From Parasponia andersonii (taxonomy: Eukaryota; Streptophyta; Magnoliopsida; Rosales; Cannabaceae): 64,000 nt of DNA. This document shows, in pieces, positions 1-12,892 of this stretch. Below the pieces are notes generated by a model. The model saw nothing but the letters and a program-made list of their open reading frames with translations, searched no databases and had not been told where the DNA came from. Position numbers and translations under genes: made by a program. Position 1 is the first letter of the stretch; each line of letters opens with the position of its first letter. The stretch covers positions 645,364 to 709,363 of the forward strand of contig JXTB01000068.1 in assembly GCA_002914805.1 (NCBI GenBank), given 5' to 3'.

Positions 1-1057
1 TCAGGCATTGGAAAAAGGGCTTGCATCGGTCAGACATCTTGGATACGAATCGACTGAGGGCGACTACTTTCCCGGCCAGGCATTGGACCTCTCGAACGGA
101 TGAGGGCCTCTGCACATTCGCGATCGAGGTCAGCTGGGTCGGGTTTGCCTCAATGCCCCTTCGGCTCACAATATGTCCCAAGAATTGCCCAGAGGATACC
201 CCAAATGCACACTTCTTGGGGTTCAGACGCATCTGATGATGCCTCAGAATCTGAAAGCATTCGTCTAGATTCTTGAGATGGTCTGAATCCTCCTTGCTTT
301 TCACGACCATGTCGTCGATGTAGACCTCCATAGTCTTCCCTAGCAGCCCGGCGAACATCTTATTCATGAACCTTTGGTAGGTCGCCCCTGCATTTTTCAA
401 GCCAAATGGCATGTGCTTGTAGCAGTATAGACCTCGCTCTGTGATAAAAGCGGTGTGGATCTGGTCTTCCGCGTACAAGGGAATCTGGTTGTATCCAGAA
501 TAGGCATCCAGAAAGCTCATCCTGTTGAATCCCGTCGTCGCGTCTACCATTTGGTCGATTCTTGGCAGGGGAAAAACTATCCTTGGGCAAGCCTTGTTCA
601 GGTTGGTGAAATCTATACAGATACGGTCATCGCCGTTTTTCTTTTTCACCACTACTGGGTTGGATACCCACTGCGGGTATGTGTATTCCCTAATTAGACT
701 GCTCTCCAACAGCTTTTCCACCTCCTTATTGATCGCCTTATTTTTCTCCGGTGTGAATCTTCGGGGTTTCTGCCTGACCGTGGGGAAATGGGGGTCTATA
801 TTCAGTCGATGGTAGGAGTGTGTGGGGTCTATCCCCGGCATATCATCATGGGACCATGCAAAAACATCCTCATTGCACCTTATGAATCCCAACATCTCAC
901 TCTTCTGTTCCTCGGGCAGTGAGGCTCCGATTAGAATTACTCTCGTCGGCTCTTCCTCTTTCAAAGGGACCGCTACCAGCTCCTCGATCGTGGATTGCGG
1001 GCCGTCAGACTCTTCTTCGACTTGTCTCATGTATGCTGGCAGGCGATCCTTTGATTG
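1..1057 (-). CDS. Retrotransposon pol, reverse transcriptase part (runs off window edge)
   Basis: This is the continuation of the gag-protease frame after the TAG at 1058-1060. It is open without a stop to base 1. It encodes the linker upstream of RT, the RT fingers and palm, and the RT thumb/connection. Visible motifs include LLESSLIREY, CIDFTNLNKACP, FLDAYSGYNQI, MPFGLKNAGATY and the catalytic YIDD followed by MVVKSK near 320-340, then FLGHIVS. A local double indel near 565-578 (one base lost, one gained relative to copy 2) alters about five residues but restores the frame. RT copies the element RNA into DNA in virus-like particles. The core is intact here, whereas in copy 2 this same region is missing behind an assembly gap. 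Confidence 0.88.
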
Positions 1058-1060
1058 CTA
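1058..1060 (-). other. In-frame TAG between protease and RT, CAA TCA context
   Basis: The stop codon is TAG followed directly by CAA TCA on the minus strand. The same codon, context and protein position occur in copy 2 at 39323-39325. Both sides are open in the same frame. The context matches the CAR-YYA leaky-stop consensus known from tobamovirus-type readthrough. Whether it is read through is inference. Confidence 0.6.
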
Positions 1061-3265
1061 TCCGTCTCCGGCTGCGGCGCTTGCGCTCGCGTCGACTCCC
1101 TTCAGGGCGGCCGAAAAATATTTTCTTGCCGAGGCCTGATCCCCCTTGATGTCAATCATGTACGTGTCGTCCTTTGATTGGCATCTTAAAACTTGATGGA
1201 GGGTGGAAGCGACCCCATGCATGGCGTGAATCCATCCCCTTCCCATTATGGCATTGAAGGAAGATTGGCAGTCGACGATGATGAAATCCATGTCCACGCA
1301 TCTTTTGGCAGCGCAGACGCTAAGGGTAATGATGCCTATAGGGCAGACCCTGGTGCTGTCAAAAGCGAAAAGCGGTTGACATGTTGGCCTGAGTGCGCTC
1401 CTATCCAGACCCATATTGTCGAACGTATTGAGGAATAGGATATCGACACTGCTCCCACCATCGACCAAGACCCGCCCAACCAACGCGGAGCCGATCTGCA
1501 GCTTGATCACCAAGGGGTCGTCGTGAGGCTGGCGTACCGTGGTTAGGTCTTGTTGAGTAAAAACGATGGGGGCGGCGTTTGTGCGGTCTTCCTCTGATAC
1601 TATGTTGTTGATGGAGTGGTCCATCCCCTTCAAGTATTTCGCCCTGCCCTCGGCTCTTTTGAGGCACTTCTGATTTTCTTCTTGATCGTGGGTCAGCTCA
1701 GGCCTGCGCACGATGGTCGGCACTATCCTGAGGGTCTGCTCTCCCGACCCCGAAGCTTGGACCTGCTTCCCTTTCTCAGTCCTGACAGCGTCTTGCCGTG
1801 GGCGGGCTTCGTCGCTTTTCACGTACTGCCCAAGCTTGCCTGCATGGATCGCCAACATGACCTGGGCATAGAGATTGCGGCAGTGAACGGTGTCGTGCCC
1901 GAAGTCCTTATGGAATTGACAGTACCTGCTCCTATTCTTCATATGCTCTGGGACGCCGGATTTGGGCAGGTCCTTGAAGATGCCCATGTCCCTGTTCTGG
2001 AGGTATATCACGTCGATCGGCATGTTAAGCTCGTACTTGGGTAGAGGATCACGGGTTGTCTTCCTCCTCTTGCCTCCCTCCAAACAATCTTGCGCCAGGA
2101 CTTCTTGCTTCGGGGCCGGCCCTTGGCCCGGTGGGGGCCTCTTCATCCCTTGTGGGGCCGGGGGTTGTATTGGTGTCGTCGTTACCGCGGCAGAGGTCTT
2201 AGGCACCTTCTGGCGGCTTTCCAGTACCCTGAACACCCCTTCCGACTTGGCTTGGACGTCCGCCATGTCGTATGGTAAGTTTAGAAGAAGGTGGTCCGCT
2301 AGCATTGATCCCGGCTGCAGGCTTCGGACGAACGAGCCTGCGGCTTGGACCGAGTCTGCATTATGGACCAGCGACATGACTTCGAGGAAACGCGAGAAGT
2401 ACTCCCGCGGGGATTCATCCGCGGCCTGTTCCAAACGGTCCAGGTCTCGCATGGTTTTTTGCTGTTTTCGGGCACCCGCGTACTGCCTCAGGAAAAGCCT
2501 GCAGAAGTCTTCGAACCCATTTATGGACTTTTCTGGGAGCTTCTTGAATCATAATAGGGCTGGTCCTGCAAGGGTCGTAGAGAAAACTTTGCATGTTACA
2601 GCCTCATCCCTGGACTTTAAAGCCATCTTCTGCTGGAAGTGGTATATGTGGTCGAGGGGGTCAGTTTTCCCTTCGAACGGCCTGAAGGTCGGGGTCGTGA
2701 AGTCTCTCGGCCTTGGTTCCATCTGGATCCAATCAGCGAAGGCCGTCCGGTTGATGCCTAGCACGGTTTGTTCTGCCAGATCGTCTGGGGTCTGACTATG
2801 ATGGTTGCCGAGTCTCTTTCCCAACTCTGCCATCATTTCCTGCTTCCAGTCGGGGGGCGTACCTCCAGGGCTCTCATGGTGTCTTCCGCCCACTGCCCCC
2901 CTGGTTTGGAAAGGTCTTGACTGGCTTTGTCGTCCCCCCTGCATTCGTGACCCAGACGGGGCGGGAGCCTCTCCCTGCGGTTGGCTTCCGAACTCCTGCT
3001 GGACTTCTTCATCGAAATCTTCCCTCCGCTGGGTCCTATCTTCACTGGCCAGTAGACCCTCAAGGCGAGCATTATCTCTGCGTACCTCTGCGACCTCGTC
3101 TCTCAGACCCAGGACGGCCTCGTGGGCCCTCTCTGCCTTTCTGTTTGTTTCCGCCAGGGCGGCGAGCACCTGATCTAGCTTCTGTCCCAGATCCGGTCGT
3201 TCCTCTCGGGAGCTTCCTTCGGCATCAGGACGGGTGCTCCTGGTTGTCATTCTTGAAGGTGCCAT
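1061..3265 (-). pseudogene. Retrotransposon gag-protease, one nonsense codon
   Basis: ATG at 3265 starts a gag with an N-terminal coiled-coil-like charged region. It is followed by the retrotransposon gag domain (FEGKTDPLDHIYHFQ, then FVRSLQPGSM) and a CCHC-like knuckle (CQFHKDFGHDTVHC). The aspartic protease has LVDGGSSVDILF and later IMGRGWIHAMHG. The frame is the same throughout but is broken at 2549-2551 by TGA, where the flanking protein suggests a former Trp codon. It ends at the TAG at 1058-1060. Gag forms the particle and protease matures it. Apart from that nonsense codon the reading frame looks fresh. Confidence 0.85.
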
Positions 3266-3342
3266 CAGACGTTGTATGGCTTTTTTGTTCGGGGAGAGCG
3301 CGGTTGCGAGTTTCTCAGTCTCTTTTCCACGCTCAACCTTTT

Positions 3343-3361
3343 CCCACAGACGGCGCCAAAC
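3343..3361 (-). other. Primer binding site, copy 1
   Basis: The minus strand reads GTTTGGCGCCGTCTGTGGG directly inside the LTR end. Copy 2 has the same motif with one change at 37024-37042. This style of PBS is common in Tat-type elements. The primer tRNA is not assigned here. Confidence 0.75.
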
Positions 3362-4241
3362 TGTTGGAGCGGTTTCTCACCAGTCGTCCACGTGTTTCCT
3401 ACTGCTGACGTTGGGTTCTCCAACTGTTTACGTGTCCTTGCTATCTCAAATCTATCTGAACTCCAAGCAAGATCGGAGAGGCGGGGGTGGCTACCTGCAA
3501 AGACTCTTCGATGCTTAAGTCAGTGGTTTTTCTTTGTGTTTGGTAGCAAGGAAAATAAAAATACGAATATCTATTTTTCTTCTTGTAGATCTCTTTTTTT
3601 TTTTGTTTTTTGTTGTTCACAGAATGTTTTATGTATATAAGTTTTTGTGCGAACATGCCCCCTTTGGGAATGCATGGCTTCAATATATGTAGTCCTGAGA
3701 TAGTGAATAGCAGGGTTCTCTATCTCAGAAAAATCATGAGTACCTTTCACCTCAAGATCTTTGTTACCCGTGACGGATCGAGATTTCTGTGATCTCTTCT
3801 GTGCTACCGTGGCCTGATTTTCGCCACCTCCTACGGCTGCAATCTGTCAGGAGCAAGATTTGGGCAAATCGCCGTTCTGCCAGGGCGGCTTGTCCCTGCG
3901 CACGCACCTACCCAGAAACGCATTAAATGCTCTGTCTGGGTCTGGAGCCGGGAGGCTGCTTTCCATCGTATCCAGTCTGACTGGCTGGACCGTCTGGGAT
4001 CAGTTATGGGGACCCTGGGGCATCTGACCCCTCCGACTGTTGAAGTAAGGGTCGCCGTTCCCGGACAGCAGACCCAAGGGGCCTCAGACCGCCAGCTATC
4101 GTGGTTGGGGTCTGACCGCTGAATCGTTTGGGATCAGTGATGGGTTCTGCCTTAAATTCGGACGACCTAAAGGCCGATGGTGAGATCACGTGTGATCCGC
4201 GTGGCCCCGACCTGTTGCAAGGCTCAGGAATGGGCCCCACA
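3362..4241 (-). repeat. LTR of Tat-type copy 1 (880 bp)
   Basis: On the minus strand the LTR starts TGTGGGGCCC at 4241 and ends CTCCAACA at 3362, next to the PBS, giving TG...CA termini. It is colinear with the LTRs at 36194-37023 and 47835-48665 but substantially diverged. It keeps the internal inverted repeat (3691-3728) just upstream of an AT-rich TATA-like stretch. Confidence 0.85.
3691..3728 (-). promoter_or_regulatory. LTR inverted repeat upstream of TATA region, variant with compensatory change
   Basis: The arms CTGAGATAG (3695-3703) and CTATCTCAG (3720-3728) pair perfectly. The other three LTRs have GAGATTG paired with CAATCTC. Here both arms carry the reciprocal change, so pairing is kept, although the outermost base pairs (GGACT arm) have decayed. 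Confidence 0.65.
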
Positions 4242-7200
4242 CATACCCCCAAGTTTTCCTCTCTCTCCATCAAATGAACTCTTTTCAGGCGATTCTCCGA
4301 GAGGCAGGCTGGAGAGGGAGACTTTTCTTCCTTTCCAACCTCTCCCCTCCCCACTTTCTCCTCTTTCATTCCTTCCCCTCCTCATCTTGCCATCTTTCCT
4401 CCTCTTTCTCTTCATTCTCTTCTCCCAAATCCTTAATATCTTCTTAGGGATGAAAGTTTTTTTTTTCTCTTTTAGTTTTTAGTTTCTCTAATAAGTCTAA
4501 ATCTTGGATCGGTGTAATACTATCTTTGTGTGAATTTTTAGTCCGTTTATTAGATCTTCAATGTAATATTCATTATCCGATTAAATCTGATTAGAAGATT
4601 TAGTTATTTTTTTCTTTTTCGGATATAAATTTTATAGATATCTTACAGACTTAAGTCTTTTTCACCCAAAATGCAGTCTAGGAACAGATAGAGGTAATTA
4701 ATGCTGGTGGTCCTTATTATTCTCAATAATAACCTACAAATCTTGTTTTTGACTTATTTGTGATTTATTTTTTCATTGTAATCTTTTCGTGTTGTGGTGA
4801 GTGTTATTATTGGAGACTTTGCTTTCAATAATGAAATTTATTAGAGGAGCACATTTTTCAAATAATATATATACTCCCACAATGAGAAGACCAATATATG
4901 CATGGCTAGATGTATAACCACATATATTGGTATATTTTTATACGTAATATCTTGGTGTGCTTTCCATATACGCCACATATTTTCTTAGTCCTTGTTGAAA
5001 GTCTCGAGGAACGTAAAGACAAGGACCTAATTGGTTCAATTTGGTAGAGTCCTCTACTCCCTGATTTCGGCTAAGCTGACTGCCATTGATTTTGTCCGGA
5101 CTATTAATTAATTATTAGAGAGGGCGGTTCCGACAAGAAAAGATCGGAAGTTTATGTTACACTTTTGCTTTTATGATATATAATATATCGGTGGGAATAG
5201 GGGATGGTACTTTTCTTTCTATGTTCATTTTAAGAAATACTTTTGTCTCTAACAGGCTGTCTATAAGACGATGAATCATTGATTTAGAGGTAGATTTCGT
5301 TGATTTTTACGTGTGTAACGTGCCTTTGCGGTTCCTAATGGGTGCGACACGTAATAATAAGTATTTTGTTTAAATTTGTAATAATTTAATTTTTAAAAAG
5401 AATGTCGTATTTGTGGTTCTCATTTTCTCTAATTAATAGTAATCTTCCTAACTCCTTGTATAACAGAGCACTAATAATGTGACATTCGACTTTCTGTTCG
5501 CGAATATCTCTACAAAAACTGGAAAAAAAAAATTAAATAAAGTAAATAAACAAACGATTTCATGATCACAATAAAATCAAGACTCAAGAAAGGTCAAATG
5601 ACCAATAAACATTGAGTTAATAAGAACTGGTGAGTGGAGAGGTGAACCAATTGAGTTATTTTAATTTGAAGAATCACCAAGCCTAAACTACAATCTAGTT
5701 TAAAATATAAAACAATGTGGTATCCCATGCATCAAGTTAGACGAGAGTTGAGAGGTGTATGAAGATTAAGATAAAATGATATTTTAGGACGAATTTAGTA
5801 TAAAATTCGAATCATGTTCTTTAAATTCATAAACTATGAAAGTTGGAATAATAAAATATTTATCCTTTTAATTTTTTTTATATAAAAATTGTTTCTAAAT
5901 TTAAAAAAGATAATTTGAATTGTATAAAGGTGAATACTAAAATCATGGATTTTGGACGTCGTTGTTATTTTCTTGAGAGTATAAAACTATATAATTGCAT
6001 GTCCACGTTTTGGTGAACATGATACTTAACATTTCAATCACCACCATAAATTTTAACCACTGTAATTCTTTAAAAATTCAAAATATTATTTTAAACTAGG
6101 TTATGCATGATCTATTCAAGGAACATAATACATTGCAAATTCCGCTTGATTATTAGCACCACATTATTCTTATCTATAATTTAATCTACGAGCCCCATAA
6201 GAATATCATTTTTTTTTTTTTGGCGCTTTGTTCCTGAAGGAACACTACCAATGCAGCTGTATTTTTAACTGTTTTTGTTTCAGGAAAAATAAAATAAAAT
6301 TGGAAGTTTACTTTCACGTTATAAATTTGTAAGACATGAGCCTATACTTATTTAGTTAAATTCTCATTAAAAAAAAGGGAGTTCATAAATACCTATTTTC
6401 TGAAATATATTTTCATAAATACTTGTTTTTATTTTATTTTTTACAAAATATCTATTTTTTGGAGAAATATAAACCATAATATGTAGTATATATTTTGTGT
6501 ATAAAAATAATACTCTGTATATTTTAAAATATATACTAAAAATATAAATTTATATTATAAATATAAATCATGATGCATATTTATGTTGTAAATATAAATC
6601 ACACACATTTACGCGTGAAATGTACAGTGAAATGTATAACATAAAACATGTACTTTTTGAATGGACAATAAAAACAGATATTTTTTTAAATATAAGTTTA
6701 AAAATGAGTATATGTCGTAAATTTCTCAAAAAAAAAAGTGTTTATTTACGTGGTTCAGACTCCAGATTCCAGAATCTCTCTCGAGTACATCGAGGCATGA
6801 GCACGTGGCACACGCCAAAAATTCTCTGACGTGGAAGCTTCGCAAGTGCATGCTCCAGCACCAGCATCTCTACTTGTTTTTTTTGTTTAAGTAGTAAATA
6901 GTCAATAGCTTTGAAGTGTTAATTCGGCATTGATTTCTTTAAAATAGGCTTCTTCTTTTTTTTTTCTTTTTTTTCTTTTTTTTTTTTTTGGGTAAGTTTT
7001 GGCTAATCCCATTCGTGACATGTTTGTAATATTACCTATGAACGACTTTTCAAAACTACCGCGTAAGACTCTCAAAATGTTTACGTCGTGGGGAACCGAA
7101 CTGTCCGGATAAAACACACCTAATTATAATTTATGTCCCACTGCTTTCCCAATTCCAATACTTTATTTTTCCAAAATTAAAATCAAACAAGTAAATGACT

Positions 7201-8900
7201 TTTTTCTTTTAATACTATTATTGTTATTACATCGTTTTTATTTTCTTTTATTAAATACTAGTAACTTTTAATATTGTTGAGCGAACCAAGGAAATGACTC
7301 GATGATGCTGCCTTTAAGACGGAACTTAAATATAAGATTGTAGAAGGGAAAAACAAAAAAAAAAACAAAAACAAACAAACAATTTGTCAAACCTCAAACG
7401 AACAAGGCAAATCTTCTTCATGTGCGTTGAATGACCAACGTCCATCCGTACTCACTCACCGGCTCCTTCGAGTTCAACTCTTCCCTCCCCCAATTAATGA
7501 AAAAAAAAAATCCTATTTTTAGTGTTTTAGAAAATTAAATAACTGAATTCTCGTTTTATTTCATGATTTTACCATGTCTTATACTTTTTTTTTAATAACA
7601 AATCTGTTATTATAGAAATGCAATTTTTACAATTGTAATTTTTTTAATCTTTTATTATGAAATTATTACATAAATGGGGCTAATTATAGAAATCTTTTAT
7701 TGTGAAATTAGTACATAAATTAGGCTAATTAGAATTCCAATTCCTTCCCTCCCAAAGACTCAAACACATCTAGAAGAATCCTACACCAATTAAACTAGCA
7801 TCAATTAGCATTTCAATGAGATTAAATTGAAAGATAAAGTTGCTCCAATACATAAGATAATTCTCTAAAATTCTATTACTATGTTGGATGACACCACACC
7901 AAAAAAAGGAAAGGAGAAAAAAAAAAAAACTAAATGCATCTAAAATAATAAATAATTTCATTAACATCGTTCACCATATATAAGAGAACTTCGATACAAT
8001 GTCTTTGTATCTTAAAATGAAGAACAACATTATGAGTTATCATTGGTATCTAATATCACATAAAATGTAATTTTATTATTAGGTGATTATAATTAATACA
8101 TTAGATTTAGTTTCATCTAAAATATAATTATGATAAATTAATAACAGGATTAACGTATCATTTGTGTTAAGCACTAACATTACTCTAAAATGAATCATAG
8201 TTTTTGTGGATATCATAATTCTAATGCTAGAAGAAATCCCAAGCATCCACTGGGTGCGTTCATTACTTTTCAGGTACAGGTAGTGTTTTAAAATGTCTCA
8301 TACTTAGAATTCGGATACAAACAATAGTGTCATAAAGGAGGTGCAAAAATAGAGACGAATGCGACAGTTAAAAAATTTATAGACTAATTTGAGATAAAAC
8401 GTAAGTTAGACACCAACTTGAAGATATTATGAAAATTAGGACTTGAAATGAGATTTTGAGTTATTATTTCGAGCCAAGGAAAATATTTAAAAAAAAAAAT
8501 TAGAAAAAAGGTGGGAACTCATTTGGCACCTCCCAAAATCCCCCAAACGAGTATCAAAAGGCCCAAAAGAATTAAATAATATTGTAATAATAAAATCTGA
8601 AAGGAGCCAAAAGATAAAGAAAGAAAGAAAGAAAGAATAACCAAAGTCCAAAGCCCCGAATCGGGGGCAAGTCGTGGAAGAGGCGACAAAAAATGCATCA
8701 ATTAAGTCTCGTTGTGCAGGTGAAGCCTACTTCCCCTCCCTTCCCACCAGAGCCACTCCTAGACCCACACAACCCAACCTCTTCCTCCTCCTCCTCCTCC
8801 TCTTCTTCCTTCTTCCTCTTCCGCTCTCAGACTCAGCAACCATCCCCCCATTTACGACGACGAATCACCACCTCCCCTCTTCAAGTTCGTGGGGCCCACT
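4242..8900. other. Gene-free AT-rich region
   Basis: I see no supportable gene. It contains a CT-rich stretch next to the LTR end (about 4255-4430), a dispersed repeat (4440-4855), long A/T runs, and AT-rich low-complexity sequence around 6360-6740 and 7600-7720 with short degenerate duplications. The 3' end is the upstream region of the hydrolase gene. Confidence 0.6.
4440..4855 (+). repeat. Dispersed repeat, copy 1 (unclassified)
   Basis: It shares a colinear series of words with 63040-63440: AATAAGTCTAAAT, GTGTAATAC / TTGTAATACC, GGTCCTTATTATTCTC / TGATCCTTATTATCTTC, and a final GAGGAGC followed by CATTTTT. No terminal repeats or coding remnant were seen, so the class is unknown. It could be the untranslated tail of a retroelement. 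Confidence 0.4.
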
Positions 8901-8949
8901 TCCTTAGACGGTCCAGACTGTCAGAGCTTGACCACCTCGACTCCCTCTC

Positions 8950-8956
8950 TATAAAT
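8950..8956 (+). promoter_or_regulatory. TATA box of the hydrolase gene
   Basis: TATAAAT lies about 170 bases upstream of the chosen ATG at 9122. The intervening leader is CT-rich and lacks any ATG. This supports 9122 as the start rather than the in-frame ATG at 8693, which lies upstream of the TATA box. Confidence 0.6.
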
Positions 8957-9121
8957 CCGAATCACACGCGCCTCACCTCTTCTTCTTCTCCACCTCTTCC
9001 CCTGTTTCGTTTTCGCCTCCTCCTTCCTCTTCTCCCACCCAATTCTCTTTCTCCCTTTTCTGCCTCTGCGTCTCGGTCTCAATCCCTTTCTTCTTCTTCT
9101 TCTTCTGCTCCTCTCTCTGCC

Positions 9122-11655
9122 ATGTCCACGCCCGAGATGGAGCCGCTCACCTCCGGGGCCAGCAACCGCATAATCCCAATTCTCAAGGCCTTGCGATCAG
9201 CGCTGGTGTTCGTCCATGCCTTCGTTGTTTCCGTCCTCCTTCTGCTCCTCCCCCGCCGCCGCCGTAGCCACACGCCTCCGAATCTCTCCGATGAGCCGTT
9301 GCCAGAGAAGTGGAAGGCATCGGTTTGGAGGAGGAGGGAGGTGGAGGATACCTTGAGGAGGAGGGCCTTGGCCGAGGGTTTGGACATGAGTTTTGACTCC
9401 GGGGTCGGGGACGGGGAGGCCCGGTACCCGTGGAGCTCGTCGTTGTTCTATGGGGTCCGACAGAACGCGCTCTTCTGCCGGTCTTGGGTCCCGGTTTCCG
9501 GTGAAATGAAGTAAGTTCTTCGGTTTCGATTGCATTTCAAGGAGTTTTTGGTTTCTGTTTTCTATATTCTGTATTTGATTGTGAATTTGAGGAATTGGGA
9601 TTTTGGTTGAAGCACTTCTTTTGGCTCGAAAAGCCGCTTATTATGCTGAGACTGTTGGAGAGTGGAGGAATTGTGCTGAAGCAGGAATTGGGTCTTGAAT
9701 ATTATTTTAATTTTTCTCTGTTTTTGTCTCTACTCTATACTATTTTAACAGTTTGTGCTGAGTGTTTATTTATTTATCTATTTATTTGTTTTGTAATTTT
9801 TAGGGGTATTTTGATCATCATACATGGGCTTAATGAGCATAGGTGAGATTCGATTACTCGAGTTCAGTTCCTCCTAAAATTGGTTTTCGTTCTTGATTCT
9901 GTGTGTTTTGATGGCTCTTTCATAGTTGCTGTTTTGTTACCGTGAAGTGTGAAATTGGGATCCTATTTCAATAGATATTTGATCAAATAGTAAGATGTAT
10001 CTTTTATTTTTGTTCATTTGCAGCGGAAGATATGTTCATTTTGCGAAGCAACTAAACTCATGCAACTTTGGGGTCTATGCAATGGATTGGATAGGTAGCT
10101 TCGTTTCTTAAGATTCAGGGCTATTTGATTCTACTATTTTTGGATTAAAATGTTATTGCTGAGTAATATTGTGTCTATGGTTTCGATGAGTTTCGGAGAA
10201 GCAATATTCTTCACCAAGTGCTTCAGAAATATTCCGTGATTATTGTAGAATACACAATCTTTGTGATAGTTTAAGGACTATACAAATGAAATCATCTGAA
10301 CAGAATGAAGATTCCTCTTTTTTCTTTTTCTCTTTTTTTTTTTCATTTAAAAAAACTCTAGCTAAGATGAGTCTGATAGGAAGTTGAGTCATGCAGTCTG
10401 CGTTTTGAATGACTTGAGATACTTGTTTTTGGTTCTAGTTGACGGCAGTAGATATTTGTTATTTTATCGTGAAATTTCTCGAGTTGTTTGGTTTGCATGA
10501 TGCTGATGAATCCTTAATGGTTAGGTCACGGTGGGAGCGATGGACTGCATGGCTACGTTCCTTCACTTGACCATGTTGTTGCTGATACTGTAAGTTCTGC
10601 TGAAAATTTAACCATGTTCTGTGGGTCATGCACTGTGGATGGACGCAATATGAAAAAAGCTTCAATTGCTCTTTTTGGTAATTGCAATATTCTCTTTGAA
10701 AATGCCACGTAATATCTTTGTTGGTTCTTTCTATAGGGGGCTTTCTTGGAGAAGATTAAATCCGAGAACCATGGAGTACCGTGCTTCCTTTTTGGTCACT
10801 CCACCGGTGGGGCTGTAGTTTTGAAGGTTAGGCCTCTGAACTTCTACGGAGTATTTTACTTGATCTTAATTCAACTTTAACTGATAAATTGCTCCTTCTG
10901 TAGGCAGCCTCCTACCCGCACATTGAAGAAATGCTTGAGGGCATTGTGCTAACCTCACCTGCTTTGCGTGTTAAGCCAGCTCATCCGATTGTTGGGGTAA
11001 ATTCTTTTTCCACCTTACAAATGTGGTTTTGATGTATTTAAATGCCCTTCAATTTTATTTTGTTATCTGTGAACACTGAACTATAGCTGTTTCATTTCGG
11101 AAGCAGAAGCTATCCATGTTTCTGGTACTTGATGGAAGTATCGGATCCTGATGTAGTTATTCGTGTTGATTTTCGAGTTTATTTCATGTGATGGACAATT
11201 TCTTTCACATCCGTATGCAGGCTGTGGCTCCAATATTTTCTCTGGTTGTTCCCAAGTTCCAGTTTAAAGGTGCGAACAAAAGGGGCATTCCAGTTTCTAG
11301 GGATCCTGCAGCTTTGTTGGCAAAGTACTCTGATCCACTGGTTTACACTGGACCAATAAGGGTCCGGACAGGGCATGAAATACTTCGCATTTCATCATAT
11401 TTAATGCGAAACTTCAAGTCTGTCACCGTCCCATTTTTTGTTCTTCATGGGACGGCTGATACAGTCACCGATCCTCTTGCCTCCCGGGATCTGTACAATG
11501 AGGCTACATCCAAGTTTAAGGACATAAAACTCTATGACGGCTTTTTGCATGATCTTCTCTTTGAGCCTGAACGGGAAGACGTTGGTCAGGATATCATTAA
11601 CTGGATGGAGAAGAGACTAATGCAACGCCTTGAGAATGGCAACAATCTCTGGTAA
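9122..11655 (+). CDS. Monoacylglycerol lipase / caffeoylshikimate-esterase-type alpha/beta hydrolase
   Basis: Seven coding exons can be joined with GT-AG introns in consistent phase: 9122-9510, 9804-9842, 10024-10094, 10525-10589, 10737-10826, 10904-10996 and 11221-11655. They give 393 residues. Residues 24-43 form a hydrophobic, probably membrane-anchoring segment followed by RRRR. The hydrolase fold starts near residue 130 with IIIHGLNEH (oxyanion-side HG). The nucleophile elbow is GHSTGG with Ser210, the acid is Asp329 in HGTADTVTD, and the base is His359 in GFLHDLLFE. Family members hydrolyse monoacylglycerols, lysophospholipids or phenolic shikimate esters; substrate cannot be told from sequence. 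The long basic N-terminus with a hydrophobic segment is typical of the larger plant paralogues rather than of short cytosolic caffeoylshikimate esterase. All catalytic residues are present and no damage is seen. Confidence 0.93.
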
Positions 11656-12892
11656 ATTTTCCTGCATCTCCTCTCCCTTCTTTCTAAGAAAATGGGAGAC
11701 GACCTAATCCACGTGCAGGGACTCCAAGGAATATTAGTTGGGTAGGTGGTATACATATCTATATTAATATTTACATAAATAATTTTATTGAAATTTGTTT
11801 TGACTGATCATCAATGAAATTTGTCGCTAAGACTTCAAAATAGTTTTCTTGGTGTCTTTCTGCTTTGGGCACTCTGAAGCCGGGAAGTTGTTTCTGGTGT
11901 GTAGATTCCGGGAAATTGTTCCGTATGGTCGTATCCTTAAAATATAGTGAAGAAAATCAAACTAGGGAATACACAGTTTCCTTTGTTTGATTGGAAATTC
12001 ATTTTATGACCTGGACATTAACTAGAAGGCTCCACAGGTTGAAGACTTTTTCTGTTCTAAAAAATAGTACAAGTTATATTGGATATGAAACATTAGCTTT
12101 GAAGATTTAGGGAGCCACATCTTAGGGAAAAAATAAGTAAATAAACGAATTAGAAGATTGCTGGTGGGCCCCCTTGTTAGAAAAATCGTAATGATCTCTT
12201 ATATGATCTCGTCCCAAAAGGAATCATTTTGAACTTTTCAAATTGCGTAAATCCTTTGATTCTTTGACCAAAGAAATTGTTAACTCTTATTATTTTAACG
12301 GCGATTGGAAAGGAGCACTAAGGACATATGTGCTTCGACTTTAAGGTCACGTATCGCTCTATCGTCATATCATGTTTTCTTCTGGTTCTGGGTCCAGCAC
12401 CTTGTACGCCAATCCAAGCTTCTTTCATAAATCATAAAGATATTCTTTCAAGGACTTGAGACCTAAGCTTTGCAACGATTAATTTCTTCATATTTTCTAA
12501 AATATCCGTTTATGACACGTAATCCAACTAATTTTCTCATGAGCTAAAAATAACTTTTTAAAAAATCAGTAAAATTTCACTCTCTATTCCACTTTTTTAA
12601 TAGCATATTATTTAAGATAAGATGGTAGTGGAAATTACTGATGCAAGTTTTTGGTATTCTTATCAAAGTGAAATCTTTACTGGTGGAGAAGGTGTCAGTG
12701 TAATCTTAAGGTGTTAAACGTAATGTAATACTTTTTATCGGTGGTATCGTTGTAATTTTAGGGAGGACTAGTTTAATTTTTCTTCCATAAAATTGAGGGA
12801 TATTAACAAAAATGTCTCTTGGGGATAAAATACTTAATTTATTTCATTGCTATTCATAACTAACAAAAATATTCCCTCATAATATTTAGGGT

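Larger units (their letters stand above)
1..4241 (-). mobile_element. Partial Ty3/gypsy (Tat-type) LTR retrotransposon, copy 1
   Basis: Read on the minus strand this is, in order, an LTR (4241-3362), a primer binding site, gag, aspartic protease and the start of pol with the reverse transcriptase. The window edge cuts it just after the RT domain, so RNase H, integrase and the 3' LTR lie outside. The order and sequence match the complete element at 36194-48665, but the LTR is clearly diverged from that copy, so this is another lineage of the same family. Tat assignment is inferred from the gag and protease style (a DGGS rather than DTG/DSG protease motif) and from the second copy, which has a dual RNase H and an antisense gene. 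Coding damage is slight: one nonsense codon in gag plus the shared TAG before RT. Confidence 0.9.

Noticed and set aside
1616..2795. Long open frames on the plus strand over the copy 1 gag region
   Set aside because: They are antisense shadows of gag-protease; no domain and no independent signals.
6360..6740. Possible transposon with ends resembling GGGAGTTCATAAATACC / GAGAAATTTACGACATA
   Set aside because: The inverted similarity is weak and the interior is low-complexity; not separable from chance.
8693..9121. In-frame ATG at 8693 extending the hydrolase by 143 residues
   Set aside because: The TATA box at 8950 lies downstream of it and the extension is low-complexity Ser/Pro/Leu, typical of a CT-rich leader.
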